From NCBI GenBank assembly GCA_964436315.1, contig CAYTCZ010000119.1, positions 1 through 11,557 of the forward strand: DNA of 11,557 bases. The letters are read 5' to 3'. Position 1 is the first letter of the stretch; each line of letters begins with the position of its first letter. This document shows, piece by piece, positions 6,401-11,557 of the stretch. The position numbers and the translations under genes are program-made. Origin of the DNA: CAYTCZ01 sp964436315 (GTDB lineage Bacteria > Actinomycetota > Thermoleophilia > Gaiellales > Gaiellaceae). The notes beneath the pieces were generated by a model. That model searched no databases. It saw nothing but the letters and a program-made list of their open reading frames with translations, and was not told the DNA's origin.

Positions 6401-8368
6401 TTGCTGGCTACTCTGCTGACGAAGTCACCGGCGTTGTTTTTCGCCCGGGCATCGCGGACAGAGGAGCGTGCGGGATTGCGTCGGTACGCCAAGGTCATGG
6501 GCAGGTCCCACGGCAGCACACGAGCCAAGGTTTTGTGGCTCCTGGGCGGACAGGAACGGTTGGGCCTCGACCCCGAATCCAGCGACGTCGTTGCGAGTCT
6601 CCGTGACTTGGACACCGAAGCCGTTGGCAAGCTCGATGAGGCGATCGGGGAAGTTGCCCTCTACACACGATTTGGCGAAGACGAGTCGGCCGCGGATCGA
6701 CGGCGACGGCTGCGTGCGAACCGCAAGTACAGACTTCATCTCCGATCATTGCTGCCTCAACAGTTTCGGGCAGCACCGCGGCGGCGCTTCGATGAGGATG
6801 AGGAGGCCCAGCTTCCAGGACCGCCCTTCGAGCCGCATCGCGGAGGACGAGGCGGCTTCGTCGTAAGCCCCATGACCAAGGAGCAGCTCGTCGCCGCGCG
6901 TGACGCGGACGTTCTGGAAGCGTTGAAGCGCGACCGCCGCCCATTCGAATTTGATGATAGCGATCGGCCAATCGGGGGACCCAGAGAGATCGTCTCAGAG
7001 CTGCGGGAGCTGGCCGAGGACGAGCCCGAACGGGTGTTACGATTGGTTGAGAAGATGCGAGACGAGGGGCAGGCTCGCGGACTGTTGCTGGCCCTTGCGA
7101 AGCATCACCCGAACCCGGCCGCGATTGAGCGCCTGGCGGTCTCCTTGTTCGATGTTTCCGATAGTCCTCTGCACGTTGATGACGAGTGTGCCTGGGCCCT
7201 CTCGGAGCTCACCAAGCGCATCGAGCTTCGCCCGGCGACGATCGAGGCTCTGACCGCACGGCTCGACTCCGCGGGCCCGGCCGAGGCAGAACGGGCTGAC
7301 ACGGACGACGATGTCCAACACCTTCTGCTCTTCCCTGGACAGACGTTGGGCGGGGTCATTCCTCCCGGCGCGTATCCGTGGCTAATGGCCTTGGCCAGAT
7401 ACCTGCTGAGGGAGGGAGGGATCGCTCCGGAGACCTGGGCGCGGGCTTTTCGAGCCGTTCTGCGAACTGGTTCCCCTCCTCGAGCCATCCCGATGCTGCT
7501 GAATCAGGTCGCCCACTGCTGGCCGTTGCTGGGGGGTGACCACTGGTTTCCCCTGGTCGAGGAGGCTACGCGCGGGCCACTGTCGCCGGAGATGGCGCAA
7601 GCCGCCACTCACCTTCTTGCACTCCATCGTGGGAAGTTGACTGCTGGCCAGATGGAGTTGTGGCTCATGCGGTTGGTGCAGAGCGGCTACGAGACTGGTG
7701 CGGCCGAGCTTGCTGTCCTCCTGTCGACGGAACGCGGAGCCCACTCCAGCGTGGCGAGCAAGCTGTTGTCGTCTTGGATTCAGACCGACGGCTGCGAGGG
7801 CTACGCCCGGGGGGTCATGGGCGCCATCGACGGGCTGCTCGGTACGAACGATCGTCGGACGGAAGTAGCACTGCTCGGCGAGCAATGGATCTCCCTGGCC
7901 GCTCCAGAGGACCTAGATATCGTCCTGAGTGCCGTAAGCGACGAATCCGTTTGGAGGCCGGACAACACCTGCGTTCGGCTGATCTCGCAGCTGCAGCGGC
8001 GGATCAGCGAAATGAGCGACGACGGCCTGTATAGACTGGGGACTCTGCTCGAGCGATTCCTTCGAGACCACCCACTCCTAGTGTTGTCCCTTGCCGACGA
8101 GATTCTGTCGGCGGTGCTCTCTCGAGAACCTGGCATTCACACGGCTCCGGTGATCGGTGACTGCCTCGCCGCGAGCATCTCGCTCCGGCTCGCCCTGCCG
8201 GACGAAAACGCACGGACGCATTCGCTATTCGAGCGGGCTCTCGCCGCAGGCGCACCTGCTGCCTTTGAGGCGCTGGACCGGCTCGATGGGCGCGACCAGC
8301 CGCGGGTCGTTCCGCGCCGCCGAGCACCTCGACGGGTACGAAGTAGGCGCCGAAGGCGGCGAAGGTGA
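3491..8368 (+). CDS. glycosyltransferase (GT4-like) / STAND-like NTPase / helical-repeat fusion protein
   Basis: A 1,625-aa three-part protein. Residues 1-370 have the GT-B fold pattern of GT4 enzymes: TEWLPSKGGLSAF near the start, the donor-site pair Arg193 and Lys200 (LGRAEDAELKG), and EDGFGLVTLEA at 277-287, where the usual EX7E reads D278...E286. Residues 400-700 are a P-loop NTPase with Walker A GAPGTGKS (435-442), Walker B VLVVDQLD (D506, D509), a sensor-like VVASVRPFE (540-548) and a STAND-type FRHQSLSDFAR (685-695). Residues 700-1600 are mostly helical, HEAT-like in feel, broken by an acidic linker near 1099 and a conserved-looking MTKEQ segment at 1128. This is the layout of NLR-like defence proteins: effector, switch, sensor. 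The last 21 residues are extremely Arg-rich. It is the first gene of a three-gene operon. Start is GTG; MSTIVVLATEW is a natural GT-B first strand. Substrate is unknown. Confidence 0.85.
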   Translation: MSTIVVLATEWLPSKGGLSAFNMELCLALARVGHEVHCVVPRCSEEDRSHALDVGVTLHSGADQGVLDGAPFELGVKPDIVVGHDRPTGPSAARWRERHVGARFALILHVHPGQIDGLKSDASIAARSGRVRDTKRLIEHADAAFAVGSQLTDWWNAQAPDLAVRPFVPGLPTTLPDDGASPVEHPRVMLLGRAEDAELKGVGVAARAMRIVTESGFPNAELMVRGVAAGTENAFEREVRASYPKPKRFYPQPFDPSRKTIAHDLRSAALVLQPSLEDGFGLVTLEAISVGTPVLVSERAGVARLLKRVDPKAAESVVVEAGNPDAWAQAIAGVLGEPVAARAVVGALKEAIEDKHSWDSAATDLVNRTSAAPRIPGAPRETLLETCWRVSTAVREYPRKTDGHWILREREQSAIASWLETDLPQHENGALLVVGAPGTGKSALLGWLVHEAREGYAPVLAVKADQLPPRVDTPEQLRAHLGLLAPVESSLQELVALYGTAVLVVDQLDALCEVVDSHTGRLNALLAVIRRAIELDGVRVVASVRPFELLHEARLRRVADGARKVHLGGLSPKHLSSLLAPCVVPTPADPHLSTPHALDLMVQLRLKDGARFGFPDSVGQLRERFWRRAIADDPLREEAALTIAGAMDASGMLWVQPPQNLTAAVAALLEAGLLLADHATGRVGFRHQSLSDFARVRALIRDDELEEHIRKHQSKLEIRPLVRSALVYLRETERRQYHALAGGLLKTAALHVKLLVVDTLLEAASPSPVEQALFREAVRDPATRRRALGGIRHRGWLTALETSLTGWMVDHPDEAEPMAARYLRLAPLSAVRALELSWGGDPNGRSRITRILSRAERLGPEADSLVGRITPHLVRESRFEFGPIAAAIATDSPMRAAKFLASCLAEVYGAGCNGEEVSGDARVFDELELLEVEPEPLLDLFEPIADAWDIESFRPPLYSWSFDLDEALDRLLATLLTKSPALFFARASRTEERAGLRRYAKVMGRSHGSTRAKVLWLLGGQERLGLDPESSDVVASLRDLDTEAVGKLDEAIGEVALYTRFGEDESAADRRRRLRANRKYRLHLRSLLPQQFRAAPRRRFDEDEEAQLPGPPFEPHRGGRGGFVVSPMTKEQLVAARDADVLEALKRDRRPFEFDDSDRPIGGPREIVSELRELAEDEPERVLRLVEKMRDEGQARGLLLALAKHHPNPAAIERLAVSLFDVSDSPLHVDDECAWALSELTKRIELRPATIEALTARLDSAGPAEAERADTDDDVQHLLLFPGQTLGGVIPPGAYPWLMALARYLLREGGIAPETWARAFRAVLRTGSPPRAIPMLLNQVAHCWPLLGGDHWFPLVEEATRGPLSPEMAQAATHLLALHRGKLTAGQMELWLMRLVQSGYETGAAELAVLLSTERGAHSSVASKLLSSWIQTDGCEGYARGVMGAIDGLLGTNDRRTEVALLGEQWISLAAPEDLDIVLSAVSDESVWRPDNTCVRLISQLQRRISEMSDDGLYRLGTLLERFLRDHPLLVLSLADEILSAVLSREPGIHTAPVIGDCLAASISLRLALPDENARTHSLFERALAAGAPAAFEALDRLDGRDQPRVVPRRRAPRRVRSRRRRRRR

Positions 8369-8374
8369 TGGCCA

Positions 8375-9547
8375 ATGCCTAAGCCGCGAAAGCCGATTCG
8401 AGACCTCCATGAGATGGTGGATGGTCACTTTCTGGTGGATGAGGTTGTCTCGCCCACCGGGTGGCGGAGCAAGCAGGCGTTCGCCGCCTACGACCGCAAG
8501 TGGGGCATGCGAGGAGCATGGCTCGAAGCGCTTCTGACCACCTTCGACGAAAGCTGGTTGGTCGAGCAGAAGGACGTGGCGCACGTGGTCGCGCGTTGCA
8601 TGTACTGGAGCTGGGAGCCCAGCCTGAGGAAGCTCGCGGACGTGGCCGACCTAGTGCTCGCGGTGCGAGAAGCCCAGTCTGGCGACGCCTCCATTTTGAA
8701 ACGCATGAGGGTGCATGAGGAGTTCCTTGGCGCTTCGTTCGAGGCCAGGGTCGCGCGACTCCTGCTCGAGGGCGGCCACCCGTTCCGCTTTGAGTCGGCT
8801 GCGACGGCGGACTCGAAGGGATTCGACTTGGCGGTAAACGGCGCGGCGCCATTCAATATCGAGGTGAAGTCCAAGCAGAAGTGGTCGGTGGCCGACCAGG
8901 AGGAGGGGCTCGCATCTTGGATCTCCATGCTGCTTTTCCCGGAGCGGTTGGGATGGGATCTGTCGTTTCGCTGGGATCGGGAATCCCTGCGCCGATTCCT
9001 GCGCGAGCAGTCCGCCGAGGGACGGGAGCGCCTCGTCAGCGCCAGCGTCCGTGCGATTCGGACCTCGCTCGCATCCGGCGAGGGCGACCGCCGGTCAGCG
9101 AGTCTCGACGGGGTCGGAACCGTGACCCTCGCGCGTCTTGAGCCAGGTTCCGATGTAGCGTCCATGCAGACGGTTTGCGACCTGTCGGAGGGCCCGAACG
9201 ATGAGGCGGCCCGCTTGGCCAAGGTCGTCGGGGAAGCCAGTCAGCAACTGCCGAGTGACCGACCGGGGGTAGTCTTCACGTGCGCCGAGCCCGACGTCGC
9301 GGACCGTGAGTTGGCTGTCGCCGCCGTGGAAGACATGCTCGTGCACGACGGCGCGCAGTATCCGCAGGTCGCGGGCGTCGTCGTCTTCTTCAGCACGGAC
9401 GGCCTTGACGCCATCGTGGAGGAGACGTGGCCCTGCCGGAACCCACACTCGCCCTTTGCGTTCGATGAACTCGGCTTCGAGCCATGCATGGAGCCGCTCC
9501 AGCGACGCCGTTGGCCGGAGCAGGAGCCGGCGGGAGAGCCCCGATGA
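8375..9547 (+). CDS. PD-(D/E)XK nuclease-like protein
   Basis: A 390-aa protein starting 6 nt after the stop of the NTPase gene, with GAAGGTG as ribosome-binding site inside the end of that gene. Residues 115-170 carry a restriction-endonuclease-like core: Glu123 in FEARVARLLLEGG, Asp151 in SKGFDLAVNG, and E163-V-K165 in FNIEVKSKQ. All expected metal-binding and catalytic positions are present, so DNA or RNA cleavage is plausible. The N-terminal 110 residues are helical and the C-terminal half (QQLPSDRPGVVFTCAEPD, then VAGVVVFFSTDG) looks like a second alpha/beta domain. The family is not recognised further. Given the operon, it is likely an effector or an accessory nuclease licensed by the upstream NTPase. 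The end overlaps the next gene by four bases. Confidence 0.8.
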   Translation: MPKPRKPIRDLHEMVDGHFLVDEVVSPTGWRSKQAFAAYDRKWGMRGAWLEALLTTFDESWLVEQKDVAHVVARCMYWSWEPSLRKLADVADLVLAVREAQSGDASILKRMRVHEEFLGASFEARVARLLLEGGHPFRFESAATADSKGFDLAVNGAAPFNIEVKSKQKWSVADQEEGLASWISMLLFPERLGWDLSFRWDRESLRRFLREQSAEGRERLVSASVRAIRTSLASGEGDRRSASLDGVGTVTLARLEPGSDVASMQTVCDLSEGPNDEAARLAKVVGEASQQLPSDRPGVVFTCAEPDVADRELAVAAVEDMLVHDGAQYPQVAGVVVFFSTDGLDAIVEETWPCRNPHSPFAFDELGFEPCMEPLQRRRWPEQEPAGEPR

Positions 9548-10392
9548 CAGCACTGGTTCTCGAGTTGCAACGTGCCGCGATGGGCGATGAATCCATATCC
9601 AGCGTCCTGAGGAAGGCCGTCGCCGTCGCGAGCAAGCTGTCCGTGGGGGACATGGACACCTGGCTGTCGTACGAGCGCGACGGCTATCCACCGGAGGTGG
9701 AGGTTCCCGACTATCGGATAGTTGAAGCGCCCGTGCGGGCGCACAACCCGTACCACGGACTGATCCCGATCATGGTCGAAGAGACGGGGCGGCAGCAGTC
9801 GCGTGAGCTTCCGATTCGCCACCCAGTTGCTCGACTCGAGCATCTGGTCGAAGGAGAGGGGCAGCTCCACTCTCCTCTCGGAGTTGTGAAGGATGGCATC
9901 GTGACGCTTCCTACGTCGGCCATCCTTGGCCAGGACTCCCTGCACGCCATCCTCGATCGCATTCGCAACATCGTCCTCGATTGGTCACTCTCCTTGGAGA
10001 AGCACGGCGTTCTAGGCGATGGGCTGACCTTCACGGACAAGGAGCGCTCCGCCGCTCGGCAGATTCAACATGTGACCAATTTCTACGGCGCCGTCGGTCG
10101 GGCAATCGTCCAGCAAGGGAGTCCCGGAGCCGACGCGACGATGCAAGTCCAGCTTGCGTCGGTCCACTCGCTCGTCGAGCAGGTCCAGGCGAGCCTCAGC
10201 GACCTCGAGCCCGAATCACAGGGGCCGGCTTCAACTGCTCTCGCGAAGGTGAAGGAGGAGGCCGGAGCGGAGTCGCCAAAGCGCGCCAGAATGGTGAAGT
10301 GGCTGAAGGGACTCGGGGAGTCGTTGAAGGCCGGGAAAGCCGGCGCCGACCTGGTCGAGGCGGTCTACAAGCTCATCCAGTTCCTCGGCTGA
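9544..10392 (+). CDS. AbiTii-family protein
   Basis: A 282-aa protein whose ATG at 9544 overlaps the previous stop as ATGA, so it is translationally coupled. Residues 1-60 match the AbiTii domain pattern: LVLELQRAAMGDESISSVLRKA, WLSYERDGYP and VPDYRIV. A second part (residues 138-195) has RNIVLDWSLSLEKHGVLG, FTDKERSAA and TNFYGAVGRAIVQQG, a combination I recall from AbiTii proteins in bacterial conflict loci. The C-terminus (250-282) is a basic then hydrophobic helix, WLKGLGESLKAGKAGADL and on, that might contact membrane or partner. AbiTii proteins are named after abortive-infection genes and occur near nucleases and NTPases of defence islands. Their biochemical activity is not established. 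It most probably works with the two upstream genes. Confidence 0.82.
   Translation: MTALVLELQRAAMGDESISSVLRKAVAVASKLSVGDMDTWLSYERDGYPPEVEVPDYRIVEAPVRAHNPYHGLIPIMVEETGRQQSRELPIRHPVARLEHLVEGEGQLHSPLGVVKDGIVTLPTSAILGQDSLHAILDRIRNIVLDWSLSLEKHGVLGDGLTFTDKERSAARQIQHVTNFYGAVGRAIVQQGSPGADATMQVQLASVHSLVEQVQASLSDLEPESQGPASTALAKVKEEAGAESPKRARMVKWLKGLGESLKAGKAGADLVEAVYKLIQFLG
9709..9722. other. GACTATCGGATAGT palindrome inside the AbiTii gene
   Basis: ACTATC (9710-9715) and GATAGT (9717-9722) face each other across one base. It codes for the conserved-looking PDYRIV stretch, so the codons constrain it. It nevertheless carries the same 8-mer GACTATCG found at the element's palindromes, so an internal regulatory site is possible but may be coincidence. 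Confidence 0.25.
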
Positions 10393-10454
10393 TGGATCAA
10401 GGAACTCTATCTCCGTGTGTTTGGCTTGGCCCGGCTCACCTGGGCGATCAGGCG
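10393..10454. other. 62-bp convergent intergenic gap
   Basis: Space between the end of the AbiTii gene and the end of the opposing nuclease gene. I see no clear hairpin with a T-tract here, so termination of the two converging transcripts is not explained by an obvious intrinsic terminator. Confidence 0.6.
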
Positions 10455-11306
10455 CTACGTCTTCTTCTTCTGCCTGGCGCCTTTTCCAGTCACCGCCAGC
10501 ACCTCCCAGCTGTCAGGGACATTGGAGAGGGCAATCTCTGACTCCAGTTGAGCAGGTGTGCAGAAGGCATCGGTCATGTAGATGATCCCGATGAACGAGG
10601 TCCAATCGCTCGATCCTGCATACCCGTGGATGTCCTCGTAGATCCCCCCGAGGTGAGTCTTTAGGTCTTGCTCTGAGTCCACGAACTTGTACTCAATGGC
10701 GACGCCGAGCGATCGCACTCCAAAGTCTGGTTTGCAGTTCTTCAGAGTCTTCTTGATCGTGAGTTCCCTCTCCGCATCCGGGAAGGCGTAACGCATCACT
10801 CGGTAGACCTCGTCCTGGACATCCTTTTCCTTGGAGGGAATGATCTTCGCGTCGCGGATGATGGATGGAGTCGAGAGGAGGAACTTCCTAAGGCGCTCCC
10901 TGTTGTACTCTCGGATGTGCTCGCCGCTACTGTCAGGTAGGTATGGTTCGAGGGCACTCAGGTACGAATGCAGTTGGTTTAGAGCGGGGTTGTAGAACTC
11001 CCCGATCCAGGGGGCCATTCGCAGATCTGTGGGCTTCCAATCCTCCGAATCGAACCACGCGGATAGACGGCGAAGTAGTTCGTGGAAGCCCATGGACTCC
11101 AGAGCCGACATGAGCACATACACGAGCTGCGTTTGGGTGTCCTTGAGCTGAAGCGCCAGGAGATCCTCTTCCTCGTAATACTCATCATCCGCGGTTCGGA
11201 TGTAGCAAAACTGCTCGAGTTCATTCGCCAACCGTTGGGCTTCGGCCAATAGCTCGTCGAGCTTCTTACGGAGCTTAGCCGCGTGCGCCTGATCGGTCGG
11301 TATCAT
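10455..11306 (-). CDS. second PD-(D/E)XK nuclease-like protein
   Basis: A 283-aa minus-strand protein with start ATG at 11306. Reading further upstream would pass through integrase sites and the tRNA, so longer forms are rejected. Residues 5-60 are helical and charged with a possible coiled coil (AAKLRKKLDELLAEAQRLANELEQ), and the middle is helical. The C-terminal 120 residues hold the nuclease core: Glu166 in VQDEVYRVMRYAFP, P193-D194 in CKPDFGVRS, and E205-Y-K207 in VAIEYKF, then DLKTHLGGIYEDIHGYA. The catalytic set is complete. The lower-GC, less biased look of its codons differs from the neighbouring operon and suggests separate acquisition. It may be an independent defence gene or a part of the same system. 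Convergent orientation argues for its own promoter within 11307-11500. Confidence 0.75.
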   Translation of the reverse strand: MIPTDQAHAAKLRKKLDELLAEAQRLANELEQFCYIRTADDEYYEEEDLLALQLKDTQTQLVYVLMSALESMGFHELLRRLSAWFDSEDWKPTDLRMAPWIGEFYNPALNQLHSYLSALEPYLPDSSGEHIREYNRERLRKFLLSTPSIIRDAKIIPSKEKDVQDEVYRVMRYAFPDAERELTIKKTLKNCKPDFGVRSLGVAIEYKFVDSEQDLKTHLGGIYEDIHGYAGSSDWTSFIGIIYMTDAFCTPAQLESEIALSNVPDSWEVLAVTGKGARQKKKT

Positions 11307-11329
11307 GCTGACATTGAACCTCGGTCCTC

Positions 11330-11395
11330 GGTCTCTGTAAAGACCACGCTCTGGGAGACCTGCACACCTCTCGTTGGCATGCCGCCAGCGCTGGC
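11330..11395 (-). promoter_or_regulatory. upstream region of the minus-strand nuclease gene with several palindromes
   Basis: GGTCT (11330-11334) pairs with AGACC (11341-11345), and GGTCTC (11330-11335) also with GAGACC (11355-11360). GGCATGCC (11376-11383) is followed immediately by the perfect 12-bp palindrome GCCAGCGCTGGC (11384-11395). Dimeric regulators commonly bind such sites. No convincing -35/-10 pair is seen. The regulatory reading rests on position alone. Confidence 0.3.
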
Positions 11396-11438
11396 ACGAT
11401 CCCCACGGAGGGTCGCGGGCGGCGCGGACCGGGGATGA

Positions 11439-11458
11439 GGGGACCATCGCAGGGACCA
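11439..11458 (+). promoter_or_regulatory. putative integrase arm-type sites, right end
   Basis: GGGGACCA at 11439-11446 and AGGGACCA at 11451-11458, starts 12 bp apart, repeat the left-end pair at 175-194 in spacing and orientation. The pair ends 44 bp from the right att repeat, whereas the left pair begins 117 bp from the left att repeat. In the excised circle the two would flank the core on opposite sides, like the P and P' arms of phage attP. Confidence 0.55.
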
Positions 11459-11469
11459 CGAACGCAAAC

Positions 11470-11496
11470 GGCCCACCAGGAATCGCCTGGCGGGCC
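11470..11496 (-). terminator. hairpin downstream of the tRNA-Gly gene
   Basis: GGCCCACCAGG (11470-11480), AATCG loop, CCTGGCGGGCC (11486-11496). On the minus strand all 11 positions pair, one as G-U. On the plus strand there is one A-C mismatch but TGTTTTC follows. It sits 12 bp past the tRNA 3' end and is carried by the element, so it probably ends tRNA transcription and may also stop element transcripts running toward the tRNA. Confidence 0.6.
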
Positions 11497-11502
11497 TGTT
11501 TT

Positions 11503-11550
11503 CTCGGAGCGGGAGACCGGACTCGAACCGGCGACATTCAGCTTGGGAAG
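11503..11550. repeat. attachment site, right copy (inside the functional tRNA-Gly)
   Basis: A perfect 48-bp repeat of 8-55 in direct orientation. Here the sequence continues past the repeat into the 5' anticodon stem (11551-11557), so this is the copy that rebuilds a whole tRNA gene. The repeat ends one base beyond the anticodon loop. Strand exchange therefore probably occurs in or near the anticodon region, as known for many tRNA-targeting tyrosine integrases. Confidence 0.92.
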
Positions 11551-11557
11551 CTGACGC
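11508..11557 (-). tRNA. tRNA-Gly(CCC), 3' portion; 5' end outside the window
   Basis: Read on the minus strand, the sequence gives anticodon stem TCAGC, loop TTCCCAA, stem GCTGA, a five-base variable region, T stem GCCGG with loop TTCGAGT and CCGGT, then acceptor strand CTCCCGC and discriminator U. The anticodon CCC lies at 11545-11547. The next template bases give CCG rather than CCA, so the CCA end is not encoded and must be added by the CCA-adding enzyme. The D arm and 5' acceptor strand lie to the right of the window. Confidence 0.9.

Noticed and set aside
8290..8368. Frameshift at the end of the NTPase gene
   Set aside because: The alternative frames either stop at once or run deep into the next gene, so the in-frame ending, though odd, is the simplest reading.
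9484..9543. Earlier start for the AbiTii gene
   Set aside because: It would overlap the nuclease gene by 64 bases. The ATGA overlap at 9544 and the AbiTii domain beginning right there decide for 9544.
8375..9547. Type II restriction enzyme with partner methyltransferase
   Set aside because: No SAM-binding or DPPY/NPPY-type methyltransferase motif occurs anywhere in the window.
8488..9945. Long antisense open frames opposite the nuclease and AbiTii genes
   Set aside because: They lie wholly opposite recognised domains, have Arg/Ser/Pro-rich composition typical of high-GC antisense frames, and no start signals.
11307..11537. N-terminal extension of the minus-strand nuclease
   Set aside because: The extra residues are translated tRNA, terminator hairpin and arm sites, without protein character.
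1..11557. CRISPR array, insertion sequence, phage structural or conjugation genes
   Set aside because: No regularly spaced long repeats, transposase motifs, relaxase, portal, terminase or capsid-like proteins were seen.

Overview
The window is an almost exactly delimited integrative element of about 11.5 kb in a high-GC bacterium. It is inserted in a tRNA-Gly(CCC) gene on the minus strand. A 48-bp perfect direct repeat (8-55 and 11503-11550) marks the two ends. The right copy runs on into the 5' half of the tRNA gene beyond the window, and the left copy is the displaced 3' half. The tRNA does not encode its terminal CCA. The host cannot be fixed from the sequence. High GC, GTG starts and a leaderless-looking start fit a myxobacterium-like or other high-GC lineage, but this is only an impression.

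The left third (56-3332) is the mobility and maintenance module, all on the plus strand. It holds a tyrosine integrase, then a tightly packed run of a MerR-like HTH protein (likely excisionase), a winged-HTH-like protein, a 60-aa ORF and a Cys-rich protein joined by stop/start overlaps. A perfect 14-bp inverted repeat closes the run. Paired GGGGACCA boxes lie inside both element ends and look like integrase arm sites. No relaxase, conjugation, capsid or packaging gene is visible, so the element is probably mobilised by integrase alone or by a helper.

The right two thirds (3491-11306) are cargo. Three plus-strand genes form one operon. The first encodes a 1,625-aa fusion of a GT4-type glycosyltransferase domain, a STAND-like P-loop NTPase and a long helical C-terminal part. 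The second is a PD-(D/E)XK nuclease-like protein of 390 aa (6-nt gap). The third is an AbiTii-family protein of 282 aa (ATGA overlap). A convergent minus-strand gene encodes a second, unrelated-looking PD-(D/E)XK protein of 283 aa. This looks like an antiphage or conflict system: a large NTPase sensor and switch, with a glycosyltransferase in the place where other NLR-like proteins carry an effector, plus a nuclease and an AbiTii protein. I know of no described system with this composition, but I could not search. The 8-mer GACTATCG recurs at promoters and palindromes and may be the element's own regulatory site.
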